This document shows, in pieces, positions 7,868-16,341 of a DNA stretch of 64,000 nucleotides. Each line of letters begins with the position of its first letter. The stretch's first letter is position 1. This DNA comes from Acidimicrobiia bacterium (GTDB lineage Bacteria > Actinomycetota > Acidimicrobiia > Spongiisociales > Spongiisociaceae), in contig VXMM01000066.1 in assembly GCA_009841105.1 (NCBI GenBank), forward strand, positions 1-64,000, written 5' to 3'. The translations under genes and the position numbers were made by a program. The notes under the pieces are model-generated. The model was not told where the DNA came from. It did no database searches and was given only the letters and a program-made list of their open reading frames with translations.

Positions 7868-9955
7868 TTGCAGTCGAGAGCACCGTTCGTAGCGCCCGGC
7901 GCCGGGGCCGTGCTCCAACTCGAGCTGGCGAGGCCGTATCGGATCATCGTCGCTGGGGATGGCGCCCGCGTGGAGGACTCCACCGGCAAGCGTTACCTGG
8001 ATGCCATGAGCGGTGGCTCCATGGCCGCCACCCTCGGCCACGGCCGCCGCGACCTCATCGATCTGGTCTGGGAGCAATCGCGCCGGGTCGGATACCTGGA
8101 CAACAACCGGCTGACCAATCCATGGCAGGAGGCATTGGCCGCGAAGCTGGTGGAGGTTGCTCCCCCGGGGTTCACCCGGGTGCGGTTCGTGACGGGAGGC
8201 TCCGAGGCCAACGAGGCCGCCATCCGGGCCGCACGCATGTATCACGTCGCCCGGGGAGAGCCGCAGCGCTGGCAGATTATCTCGCCTGCCCAGGCCTATC
8301 ACGGTCCCACCATGCAGACCCTCGCCCTCACCGGAAGGCCCGGATTGCATGGCGCCTTCGGCCCCTACCTCAGCCATCACCGGCACATACCGCCCTCCAC
8401 CGCCCGCTTCGACTCGACCGGGCAGGCGGCTCTCGACGCGCTGGACGAGGCACTTGAACAGGTCGGCCCCGAGAATGTGTCCGCGTTCTTCTGCGAGCCG
8501 GTGAGCGCCGCCTCGCTGCCCGCATACTCGCCCCCGGCCCGGTTCTGGGAAGGCCTGGCTGAGCGCCGGGAGAGGCACGGCTTCCTGATCTGTTTCGACG
8601 AGGTCGTGACGGGGATCGGCCGGACCGGAAACTGGTTCGCGGCCAAGGACCTCCCGATCGGTCCCGATGTGATCGCGACCGCCAAGGGTTTGGGGGCCGG
8701 CTATACCGCCATCGGAGCGGTTCTTTACCGCACTTCGGTGTACGAGGAGATCGCGTCCGCCGTGCGCTCGTTCTCGCTGGGTCACACTTGGGACGGCTCG
8801 CCGCTGCCGTGCGCGGTGGGCCTGGCAGTGCTCGAAATCCTCGAGTCCGAAGGCTGGGTAGACCATGTGGCGTCCCGCGGTCCGTCGCTCCGCCGCGAGC
8901 TGGAGGAGGCCCTCGCGGGTAACGACATCTTGGGCGAGGTCCGGGGGCGGGGCTACCTGCTCGGGATCGACTACGTGGATCCCCGGGACGGCCGATCCTT
9001 CCTGCCCCCCGAACTGGGTGTGGCGGGGCGGATCGAGCGAGCCGCCGCTCGCCACGGTCTCCTGGTCCTGGGCACCATGCCCACCCGGGACGGGTTCGCG
9101 GGCGACCAGCATCTGTTCGCGCCGCCCTTCCCGACCCCGGACGGCGACCTCGGGGAGATGGTGGATCGCATGGCCGCCGCCGTAGAGGAGGTCGCCGCAG
9201 AGGTGAGGGAGGAGCTCGGATCGAGTCTGTCTCCCGGAGGTGGTCCGTCCGCTGGGCTCAGCGTCCTGATCGTCCAGCACGAGGAGCCGACCCCGGCCGG
9301 GTTCGTCCACGAGTGGTTGGTGGACCAGGGCGCCGACGTGGAGACCTACCGCATCGACCTCGAGGACCGCCGCGTCGACCCCACGCGTTACGACCTCATC
9401 GTCTCGCTCGGCTCGGAGTTCGCCGCCTTCGACGACTCGATTCCCTGGATCGACCGGGAGAAGGATCTGCTGGTCGAGGCTCACGGCGCCGACGTCCCGA
9501 TCCTCGGCCTTTGTTTCGGCGGCCAGCTTCTCGCCAGAGTCTTAGGCGGTGACTCGTACCGGGGGGAGGTCTCGGAGGTCGGCTGGCTCCCGGTGCGTAG
9601 CGTCGATGAGGATCTGGTGCCTCGGGGACCATGGTTCCAGTGGCACTTCGACACCTTCTCGGTACCGCCCGGAGGCGAGCTCATCGCAGACAGCGAAGCC
9701 GGACCGCAGGCATTCGTCGTGGGACGAAGCCTCGGCGTCCAGTTCCACCCGGAGGTCAACCAGGAGATCATGGACGGCTGGGTCGATGCCTACCGCCACG
9801 AACTCGACGACGAGGGAGTCGATCCCGATGCCCTGCTGGAGGAGACCCGCCGGCTCATTTCCAGATCGAAAGCCGTGGCGGCGCAGTTGCTCGAGCGCTT
9901 TGCCGAGGACATAGCCGGCCTGGCCCTGCCAAGTCGGGGACGGGACCGATCATGA
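7868..9955 (+). CDS. Class III aminotransferase fused to a class I glutamine amidotransferase/hydrolase domain
   Basis: A 695-residue two-domain protein. Residues about 10-440 are a class III PLP aminotransferase with GGSEANEAA, FCEPVSAAS, the FDEVVTG block and the PLP lysine K273 in TAKGLGAG. Residues about 460-670 are a class I amidotransferase (peptidase C26-like) domain with nucleophile C549 in GLCFGGQ and the H627/E629 pair in QFHPEV, so the triad is complete. The second domain could hydrolyse a gamma-glutamyl bond as PuuD or IpuF do (inference). Start is TTG at 7868 with GGAGG 4 nt upstream. The stop overlaps the next ATG. A fusion of these families is unusual to my knowledge. Confidence 0.85.
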   Translation: MQSRAPFVAPGAGAVLQLELARPYRIIVAGDGARVEDSTGKRYLDAMSGGSMAATLGHGRRDLIDLVWEQSRRVGYLDNNRLTNPWQEALAAKLVEVAPPGFTRVRFVTGGSEANEAAIRAARMYHVARGEPQRWQIISPAQAYHGPTMQTLALTGRPGLHGAFGPYLSHHRHIPPSTARFDSTGQAALDALDEALEQVGPENVSAFFCEPVSAASLPAYSPPARFWEGLAERRERHGFLICFDEVVTGIGRTGNWFAAKDLPIGPDVIATAKGLGAGYTAIGAVLYRTSVYEEIASAVRSFSLGHTWDGSPLPCAVGLAVLEILESEGWVDHVASRGPSLRRELEEALAGNDILGEVRGRGYLLGIDYVDPRDGRSFLPPELGVAGRIERAAARHGLLVLGTMPTRDGFAGDQHLFAPPFPTPDGDLGEMVDRMAAAVEEVAAEVREELGSSLSPGGGPSAGLSVLIVQHEEPTPAGFVHEWLVDQGADVETYRIDLEDRRVDPTRYDLIVSLGSEFAAFDDSIPWIDREKDLLVEAHGADVPILGLCFGGQLLARVLGGDSYRGEVSEVGWLPVRSVDEDLVPRGPWFQWHFDTFSVPPGGELIADSEAGPQAFVVGRSLGVQFHPEVNQEIMDGWVDAYRHELDDEGVDPDALLEETRRLISRSKAVAAQLLERFAEDIAGLALPSRGRDRS

Positions 9956-11313
9956 CCGTATCGGCCGTCGACGCCGCCTCCACCCGCGTCTTCCCCAAGT
10001 ACCTCGACCGGGTCTATCCGAGTATCGATCGCGGAGAGGGCGTGTGGCTGCACGCCACCGGCGGCCGACGCATCCTCGACGCCGTCTCCGGCGGCGCGAT
10101 GACGGCCGGTCTCGGTCACGGGGTGGGGGAGATCGCGGACGCCGCGCAGACCGCCATGGGCGACATCGCGTACTACTACGCCCACCACTTCACCAACCAT
10201 CCCCAGGAGCGGCTGGCGGCTCGTCTAGTGGAGACAGCCCCGGAGATGGCCAAGGTCCGTTTCCTGAGCGGCGGTTCCGAGGCCAACGAGACCGCTCTCC
10301 GGCTGGCCCGCCAGTACCACGTGGATTGCGGGGAGGGCACGCGCTGGCAGGTCATCTCGCCGGCCCAGGCCTACCACGGCGGCACCATGGCCACGGTGGC
10401 CCTCACCGGCCGCCCCAACTTCCAGGCGCCGTTGGGTCCCTACCTGTCCGAGCATCTCCATATCCCTCCGTCCACCTCGAGGTTCGACCCGACCGGCGGA
10501 GCCGCGCTGGATGCTCTTGACGAAGCGATCGAACAGGCGGGCCCCGAGAATGTGTCTGCCTTCTTCTGCGAGCCGGTGAGTGCCGCCTCCCTACCCGGCT
10601 ACTCGCCCCCGGATCGGTTTTGGGAGGGGCTGGCGGAGCGGCGGGACCGGCACGGCTTCCTGATCTGCTTTGACGAGGTCGTCACCGGTATGGGGCGTAC
10701 GGGAGGTTGGTTCGCCTACCAGAGCCTGCCGATCACTCCCGACATCGTGACCATCGGCAAGATGCTCGGCGGGGGCTACATGCCACTGGCGGCCACCATG
10801 TGCCGGCAACCCGTGTACGACACATTGGCGAGCGGTTCGAAGGAGTTCGACCTGGGCCATACGTGGGACGGAGCGCCCCTGAGCTGCGCGGTCGGACTCG
10901 CGGTGCTCGACTACCTGGATCGGCACGACTTGCCAGGCCTGGCTGCGGAGCGGGGGCCGGCCCTGCTCGACCGGTTCCGAGCGGCGCTCGCGGGTTATGC
11001 GATCGTGGGGGAGGTCCGGGGCCGCGGGTTCCTGCTGGGCGTGGAATACGTGGACCCGCGGGACGGCGCCTCCATACCCCCCGACTCTCTGGGCATCGCC
11101 GAACTCATCGACGCCTGCGCACTGGAGAACGACCTGCTCGTGATGTCGACCCACCCGAACGCCGATGGCTACGCGGGGGATCAGACGGTCTTCGCGCCGG
11201 CCCTCACGAGCACGGACGAGGAACTGGCCGAGATGATCGAACGGTTCGCCCGGTCGGTGGAAGAGGTGGACCGGACGGTCAGGGACCGCTTGGCGAACGG
11301 AGGAACGACATGA
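9952..11313 (+). CDS. Class III PLP-dependent aminotransferase
   Basis: 453 residues, clearly paralogous to the aminotransferase half of the preceding gene: both share FCEPVSAASLP, RFWEGLAERR and HGFLICFDEVVTG, with extended DNA-level similarity. PLP lysine is K270 in TIGKMLGGGY. Class III enzymes move an amino group from a terminal amine or omega-amino acid to pyruvate or 2-oxoglutarate. The ATG overlaps the upstream stop (ATGA) and the stop overlaps the downstream ligase start. In the proposed route it could deaminate gamma-glutamyl-diamine or the released omega-amino acid. Confidence 0.9.
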   Translation: MTVSAVDAASTRVFPKYLDRVYPSIDRGEGVWLHATGGRRILDAVSGGAMTAGLGHGVGEIADAAQTAMGDIAYYYAHHFTNHPQERLAARLVETAPEMAKVRFLSGGSEANETALRLARQYHVDCGEGTRWQVISPAQAYHGGTMATVALTGRPNFQAPLGPYLSEHLHIPPSTSRFDPTGGAALDALDEAIEQAGPENVSAFFCEPVSAASLPGYSPPDRFWEGLAERRDRHGFLICFDEVVTGMGRTGGWFAYQSLPITPDIVTIGKMLGGGYMPLAATMCRQPVYDTLASGSKEFDLGHTWDGAPLSCAVGLAVLDYLDRHDLPGLAAERGPALLDRFRAALAGYAIVGEVRGRGFLLGVEYVDPRDGASIPPDSLGIAELIDACALENDLLVMSTHPNADGYAGDQTVFAPALTSTDEELAEMIERFARSVEEVDRTVRDRLANGGTT

Positions 11314-12602
11314 ACTGGAATCCTTCCGACGAAGGCTTCGTCCTCCTGGGTATGCCGGATGTGCACGGCTCGATACGGGGCAAGGCCTTCCGGCCCGGCG
11401 CTTTCCGGTCGGCCGTGGATAAGGGCACGGTGATGACCGATCTGTGGCTCGGTCTGGACCCGGTCGACATGCCGATCGCCGACTACCGGGAGTACGGGAT
11501 CAACACCGGTGCGCCCGACCTCCTGTTACAGCCGGACCCCGGCACTCTCCGGCCACTGGCGTGGAGGCCGGGATGGGGGATCTGCCTGGCCGATCCGAGC
11601 TGGCCGGACGGCTCCCGATGCCGGTTGGCCTCACGCGAGGTGCTGCGCGATGTGCTGGTGGATCTGGCGGACCTGGGCTACGAGGTGATGGCGGGGTTCG
11701 AGTACGAGGTCAGGATCTTCGACAGTGCCGGCGAGCCCCTCTCGTCGGGCATCAGCTACAGCCTCGGCGAGATCGGCCGTTTCGACCGGTTGCTGGAGGT
11801 GCTGGTCCCGGCCCTGGAGGGTCTTGGCGTGAACCTCGAAGCCGTCCACACCGAGGCGGGTCCCGGTCTGCTGGAGCTGAACATCTTCGCCCGGCGGGGC
11901 ATCCGGGCCGCCGACGACGCCGCCCTGCTGAAGTTCGCGGTCAAGGAGGTGGCGGCTTCCCTGGGCCTCACCGCCAGCTTCCTGGCCAAGACCATGCCGC
12001 TCGAGGAGGGTTCGAGCGGCCACGTCCACCTGTCGTTCTGGCAAGGCGAGCACAACGCCTTCGCCCCCACCGCAGACGGCGAGTTCCCCGCTACGTGTAT
12101 TTCGGCCATAGGGGGTCTCCTCGATCATCTTCCCGCTGCCTCCCTCCTGGTGAACCCGACCGTCAACTCCTACAAACGACTGGTTCCCGGCTACTTCGCG
12201 CCGGTGAACGTGAGCTGGGGCTACGAGAACCGCTCCACTTCGGTGCGCGCCATCCGGGGCGACCGCCCGGCCCGTTCCCGGCTCGAGTGCCGCCGTCCCG
12301 GCGCTGACGCCAACCCCTATCTCGCGCTGGCGGCTCTGGTGGCTTCGGCCATTATCGGGATCAGGGATGGGGCGTCGCCCCCGGCGCCCGAGACCCGAGA
12401 TGTCTCCGAGCGGGCGGACCTACCGCCGCTGCCCAACTCACTGGAGAGCGCCCTGAGGGTCTTCCGGTCCGACAATGCCTTGCAGGAGGCCTTGGGTACG
12501 GAGTTCAGCGACTACTACGCCATATCGAGAGCGTGGGAGTTGCGCGCCTGGCAGGAGAGCGTCAGCGACTGGGAGCGGGAGCGCTACATCAGAGCTGTAT
12601 AG
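11310..12602 (+). CDS. Glutamine-synthetase-family ligase (gamma-glutamylpolyamine synthetase-like)
   Basis: 430 residues with the type III glutamine synthetase fold: a short N-terminal domain with DVHGSIRGK, the metal/ammonium block HTEAGPGLLELN, nucleotide-binding SSGHVHLSFW, PTVNSYKRL and SRLECRRPGADANPYLA. Family members outside true GlnA ligate glutamate to amines such as putrescine or isopropylamine with ATP. It is the last gene of the coupled operon and would provide the activating first step. A true ammonium-assimilating role is less likely given the divergent N-terminus and context. Confidence 0.85.
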   Translation: MNWNPSDEGFVLLGMPDVHGSIRGKAFRPGAFRSAVDKGTVMTDLWLGLDPVDMPIADYREYGINTGAPDLLLQPDPGTLRPLAWRPGWGICLADPSWPDGSRCRLASREVLRDVLVDLADLGYEVMAGFEYEVRIFDSAGEPLSSGISYSLGEIGRFDRLLEVLVPALEGLGVNLEAVHTEAGPGLLELNIFARRGIRAADDAALLKFAVKEVAASLGLTASFLAKTMPLEEGSSGHVHLSFWQGEHNAFAPTADGEFPATCISAIGGLLDHLPAASLLVNPTVNSYKRLVPGYFAPVNVSWGYENRSTSVRAIRGDRPARSRLECRRPGADANPYLALAALVASAIIGIRDGASPPAPETRDVSERADLPPLPNSLESALRVFRSDNALQEALGTEFSDYYAISRAWELRAWQESVSDWERERYIRAV

Positions 12603-12631
12603 GTGGTGCCGTGGTTCTACGGAGGTAACAG

Positions 12632-13057
12632 ATGCCCGACGTACTCAGAAGACCCGTTGGCGGAGCGCTGTTCGCATACGCCATCATCTACACCGTACAG
12701 GTGGTATTCGACACGTTCTATTCCGGTGTGCTCGCTCCAAGCGATGTGTACCGGGTCCTGAACTATCTAACCGCGGTAGGCATCCTGGTATCCGTTGTCG
12801 TGGTGTGGTCCCACAAGACGAGCGGCGGATCCGCCGACGCGTCGGCGGGCCGGTACCTGGCCGCGCAGGCCGGGTTCTACTGCACGCTCGCCCTCGCCAT
12901 ACTGTTCTTCTCGCTCTGGTTCCGGTTGCTCAACATGGCCGATGGCGAGTCCTTCAGCGAAGCGGACAACGTTGCCTGGTACCTGGTCGCGGTGCTCAAC
13001 CCCCTGGTACTCGGGACCGTGGGCGCCGGTCTCTGGAAGTCGGCCGCGAAGGGATAG
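12632..13057 (+). CDS. Small four-helix membrane protein, function unknown
   Basis: 141 residues with hydrophobic segments at about 10-30, 45-60, 80-105 and 118-135, typical of a small inner-membrane protein. The ATG follows a good GGAGG (12619-12623). It starts 29 nt after the ligase stop in the same direction and may be the operon's final gene. I do not recognise the family. A role in moving the amine substrate is possible but unsupported. Confidence 0.7.
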   Translation: MPDVLRRPVGGALFAYAIIYTVQVVFDTFYSGVLAPSDVYRVLNYLTAVGILVSVVVVWSHKTSGGSADASAGRYLAAQAGFYCTLALAILFFSLWFRLLNMADGESFSEADNVAWYLVAVLNPLVLGTVGAGLWKSAAKG

Positions 13058-13066
13058 GCACAAGTC

Positions 13067-15433
13067 TCAACTGATCGCATCCTGGCGGTCAGCAATCGCC
13101 CTTGTTCCACAGGTCCGCATCGGGGCCGCCAGTACCCTCTCGGGGGTCATGGGCACCCGGCTGGCGAGGCCCGGCTGGCCCAGGGCATGTTCTATCGCGG
13201 TGGCTATGGCGGCGGCCACGCCCGGGACGCCGCCCTCACCGGCCCCCTTGATGCCCAGCGGGTTGGTCCCTGTCGAATCCTGCTCGCCGATGAGGGCGGT
13301 CATGGCCGGGGTCTCGGCGAGGGTGGGCAGCAGGTAGTCCATGAACGATCCGCACAAGGGGTTGCCGTCCTCGTCGTAGTCGAACTGCTCGTAGAGCGCG
13401 CCTCCGACGGCTTGGATGGCGCCTCCTTCCATCTGTCCCGCCACCAGCATCGGGTTGATCGCCCTCCCGATGTCGTAGTACAGGATCAGCTGCTCGACCG
13501 CCACCTCGCCCGTCTCCCGATCCACCCGGACCACGGCCAGGTTGGCTCCGCACGGGTAGACAACTCGCTCCACATCGAACACCGAGTCCACGGCCAGGCC
13601 CGGCTTGGGCCTTCCGTACCTACCGGCTGTGACGGGATGCAACCGGGCGGCCGCCTCGAAGATGGACAGGTTGAACTCCGGCGATCCGGACACGAAGACC
13701 GAGCCGTCCCGGTAGTCCAGGTCTGCTGTGTCCACCTCGAAGTCCATAGCCGCCACCTGCTTTGCGATCCGCACCACCTCCTCGGCGGCCTGAACCAGGG
13801 CGCTACCGGCGGTGACGGTCGACCGGCTGGCGTAGCTGCCGATCCCGTAGGGCGTGCGGTCGGTGTCGAGTAGTTCCACCCGTACGCGGGCATGATCCAG
13901 CTGGAGCTGATCGGCCACGATCTGAGCCAGGACCGTACGGATGCCCTGGCCGACAGAGGAGCATCCCGACCGGACCCGGACCAGACCATCGGGGTCGACT
14001 TCGATCGTGCCGGTCTCCCACGGGCCCAACCCCGACTTCTCCATGAACATCGCCACGCCGGCTCCGACCTGCTCGCCCGCCTCGCGCCGTCGCTCCAAGG
14101 CCTGCCAGTCCAACGAACCGACCAGCCGGTCGAGGATGCCTGGGAAGTCGCCGTCGCTGAACAGCATCGGCTCACCGGTCGACGCCAGCGGGCGGGAGTA
14201 GGGGATCTGGTCGGGTTTGATCAGGTTGCGGCGCCGCACCTCGACGGGGTCCATACCGATCTCGGCGGCGAACAGGTCGATGAGCCGTTCCCGCACGAAG
14301 CTGGACTCGAACCGGCCAGGAGCGCGATAGGTTCCGGTAGGGGTCTTGTTCGTGACCACGCACCGTGCCGTTCCCCGGTATGCATCCAGGTCGTAGGGGC
14401 CGGGGACCATCGAAAGCGTGAGGTCGGCCACCCGGATGCTGTGGGTGCGGGCGTAGGCCCCCATGTCCATGTCGAAGTCCGATGCGATGGCGGCGATCCG
14501 GCCGTCCCGGTCACCGGCTATGCGCGCCCGATGGAGCTGCTGGCGGGAGTGATTGGCCGCCAGGAGGTGTTCCCTACGGTCCTCGATCCACACCACGGAT
14601 CGACGCAGCCGGTCGGCCACCCATACAGCCAGCACGTCCTCGGGGTACAGCTCGCCCCGCACGCCGAAACCTCCGCCCACCGCCGTCTCACGCATGCGCA
14701 GGCGGCCGGCAGGCATGCCCAGGAGATCGGCCGTGGTCGCCAGGTTCCAGTGCGGCACCTTCGTCGCTCCATGGACGGTGAGCCGTTCGCCGGCCGGGTC
14801 GAACTCGACAACGATGCCTCGCGTCTCCATCGGCACGCCGCTGTGGCGGCCGACCGCCAACTCGGCCTCGACCACCACCTCCGCCTCCCCGAAGGCCCGT
14901 TCCGTATCGCCGAAGCGGGCTTCGAGGGTGGTGACCAGGTTCTCCGGCTCGAACAGGCGCCGGGCGGGCTCGTCGTCGGAGGCGGCGTCCAGCATCACCG
15001 GGCGGGAGTCGATGTCGGCGAACACCAGCTCGGCGGCGTCCTCCGCCACGTACCGGTCCCGGGCCACCACCAGGGCCATCGGCTCGCCGACGTAACGCAC
15101 CCGGTCGTGGGCGAGGACGGGCTGCAGGTAGGGGACCACGGTCCCGTCGAACGAGACGCGGGGCGGAATCGTGGGAATGCCCCCGAGCGACTCGCTCAAC
15201 TCTTCAGCGGTGAAAACGGCCTCCACTCCGGGTAACCGGCGGGCCTCGGAGCAGTCGATGCTCCGTAGCGTGCCGTGGGCTACGGGCGCCCTGACGACCA
15301 CCATGGTGAGCATGCCCGGAAGGCGGATGTCGGCGACGTAGCGGGCCCGGCCGGCCAGCAGCGGAGGGTCCTCGTGGCGCCGGACGGAGCTTCCGATACC
15401 ACCGGTGGGCACCGGCCGCTGGGGTGGAGTCAT
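13067..15433 (-). CDS. Molybdopterin-dependent hydroxylase large subunit (CoxL/XdhB-like), copy 1
   Basis: 788 residues of the xanthine-oxidase-family large subunit, which binds the molybdenum-MCD cofactor. It starts near SVRRHEDPPLLAG and retains FGVRGELYPED and the catalytic glutamate in GIKGAGEGG. The active-site loop is TYRAPGRFE, not the cysteine-containing AYxCSFR of true carbon monoxide dehydrogenases, so it probably hydroxylates an organic substrate such as an N-heterocycle or aldehyde. It is divergent from the FAD subunit gene across 50 bp and has no Fe-S or FAD subunit of its own. Confidence 0.88.
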   Translation of the reverse strand: MTPPQRPVPTGGIGSSVRRHEDPPLLAGRARYVADIRLPGMLTMVVVRAPVAHGTLRSIDCSEARRLPGVEAVFTAEELSESLGGIPTIPPRVSFDGTVVPYLQPVLAHDRVRYVGEPMALVVARDRYVAEDAAELVFADIDSRPVMLDAASDDEPARRLFEPENLVTTLEARFGDTERAFGEAEVVVEAELAVGRHSGVPMETRGIVVEFDPAGERLTVHGATKVPHWNLATTADLLGMPAGRLRMRETAVGGGFGVRGELYPEDVLAVWVADRLRRSVVWIEDRREHLLAANHSRQQLHRARIAGDRDGRIAAIASDFDMDMGAYARTHSIRVADLTLSMVPGPYDLDAYRGTARCVVTNKTPTGTYRAPGRFESSFVRERLIDLFAAEIGMDPVEVRRRNLIKPDQIPYSRPLASTGEPMLFSDGDFPGILDRLVGSLDWQALERRREAGEQVGAGVAMFMEKSGLGPWETGTIEVDPDGLVRVRSGCSSVGQGIRTVLAQIVADQLQLDHARVRVELLDTDRTPYGIGSYASRSTVTAGSALVQAAEEVVRIAKQVAAMDFEVDTADLDYRDGSVFVSGSPEFNLSIFEAAARLHPVTAGRYGRPKPGLAVDSVFDVERVVYPCGANLAVVRVDRETGEVAVEQLILYYDIGRAINPMLVAGQMEGGAIQAVGGALYEQFDYDEDGNPLCGSFMDYLLPTLAETPAMTALIGEQDSTGTNPLGIKGAGEGGVPGVAAAIATAIEHALGQPGLASRVPMTPERVLAAPMRTCGTRAIADRQDAIS

Positions 15434-15468
15434 GGGACGGTAAAGGCCTCGGGTTGGCGGCCGGATAC

Positions 15469-15474
15469 TACACT
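15469..15474 (+). promoter_or_regulatory. Possible -10 box of the molybdenum hydroxylase operon
   Basis: TACACT lies 9 nt before the ATG at 15484, in the 50-bp gap between two divergent genes and with no Shine-Dalgarno sequence between. It fits a transcript with almost no leader. Confidence 0.35.
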
Positions 15475-15483
15475 CCGGCCCTC

Positions 15484-16341
15484 ATGAAGCCGGCTCCGTT
15501 CGACTACCACCAGGCCCGATCCGTGGCCGAAGCGGTAGCTCACCTAGGCGAGTACGGCTACGAAGCCAAGATTCTGGCCGGCGGCCAGAGCCTGGTACCG
15601 GCCATGAACTTCCGCCTAGCCCGACCGGCGGTTCTAGTCGACATCAACCCGCTGGACGAACTTGACTACCTGGAGGAGGACGGCGACACGCTCCGGATCG
15701 GAGCGATGGTCCGCCATGTGACCTTCGAGCGACCGGTTACGGAAGGCCCAACCGGCCGCATCCTGACCATGGCCGCCCAGCACGTCGGCCACCTACCGAT
15801 CAGGATCAGGGGCACCTTCGGGGGCAGCCTGGCCCATGCCGACCCGGCCGCCGAGTGGTGCGTGATCGCCCTGCTGCTCGATGCCGAGTTGTCGACCCGG
15901 AGCCCGTCCGGCAGCCGTGACATCCCTGTGGCCGGGTTTTTCCAGACCGTTTTCACCACCGCTCTCGAACCCGACGAGCTCCTGGTGGAGGCTCGCCTTC
16001 CCAAACTCTCCCCGCGCACCCGTATCGGGTTCCAGCAGTTCAGCCGCCGGGCTGGTGATTTCGCCCTGACCATGGCCGCAGTGGCTCTTGAGTCCGATGA
16101 CGGGCGGGTCGGGAACGCTCGGATCGCGCTCGGTGGCGTGAGCGATCGGCCGCTTCGAGCCAGCGAGGCGGAGCAGGCGCTGGAGGGCCAGCCCGCCACT
16201 GGGGAATCGTTCCGGGCCGCCGCCGAGGTCGCCGCTCGCGAGATCGACGCCATCGGCGACATCCACGGGTCCGCCGACTACCGGCGAGACCTGGTACGTG
16301 CCCTGACCCGACGAGCTCTTGAGCAGGCGACCGCCGCGTGA
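15484..16341 (+). CDS. Molybdenum hydroxylase FAD-binding medium subunit (CoxM-like)
   Basis: 285 residues starting MKPAPFDYHQARSVAEAV, the standard start of CoxM-type proteins. FAD loops are seen as AGGQSLVPAMNFR near residue 36 and GGSLAHADPAAEW near 115. It passes electrons between the [2Fe-2S] subunit and the external acceptor. The ATG at 15484 is chosen because the open upstream frame does not resemble the family. The stop overlaps the GTG of the next large subunit, the first of three couplings in this operon. Confidence 0.9.
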   Translation: MKPAPFDYHQARSVAEAVAHLGEYGYEAKILAGGQSLVPAMNFRLARPAVLVDINPLDELDYLEEDGDTLRIGAMVRHVTFERPVTEGPTGRILTMAAQHVGHLPIRIRGTFGGSLAHADPAAEWCVIALLLDAELSTRSPSGSRDIPVAGFFQTVFTTALEPDELLVEARLPKLSPRTRIGFQQFSRRAGDFALTMAAVALESDDGRVGNARIALGGVSDRPLRASEAEQALEGQPATGESFRAAAEVAAREIDAIGDIHGSADYRRDLVRALTRRALEQATAA

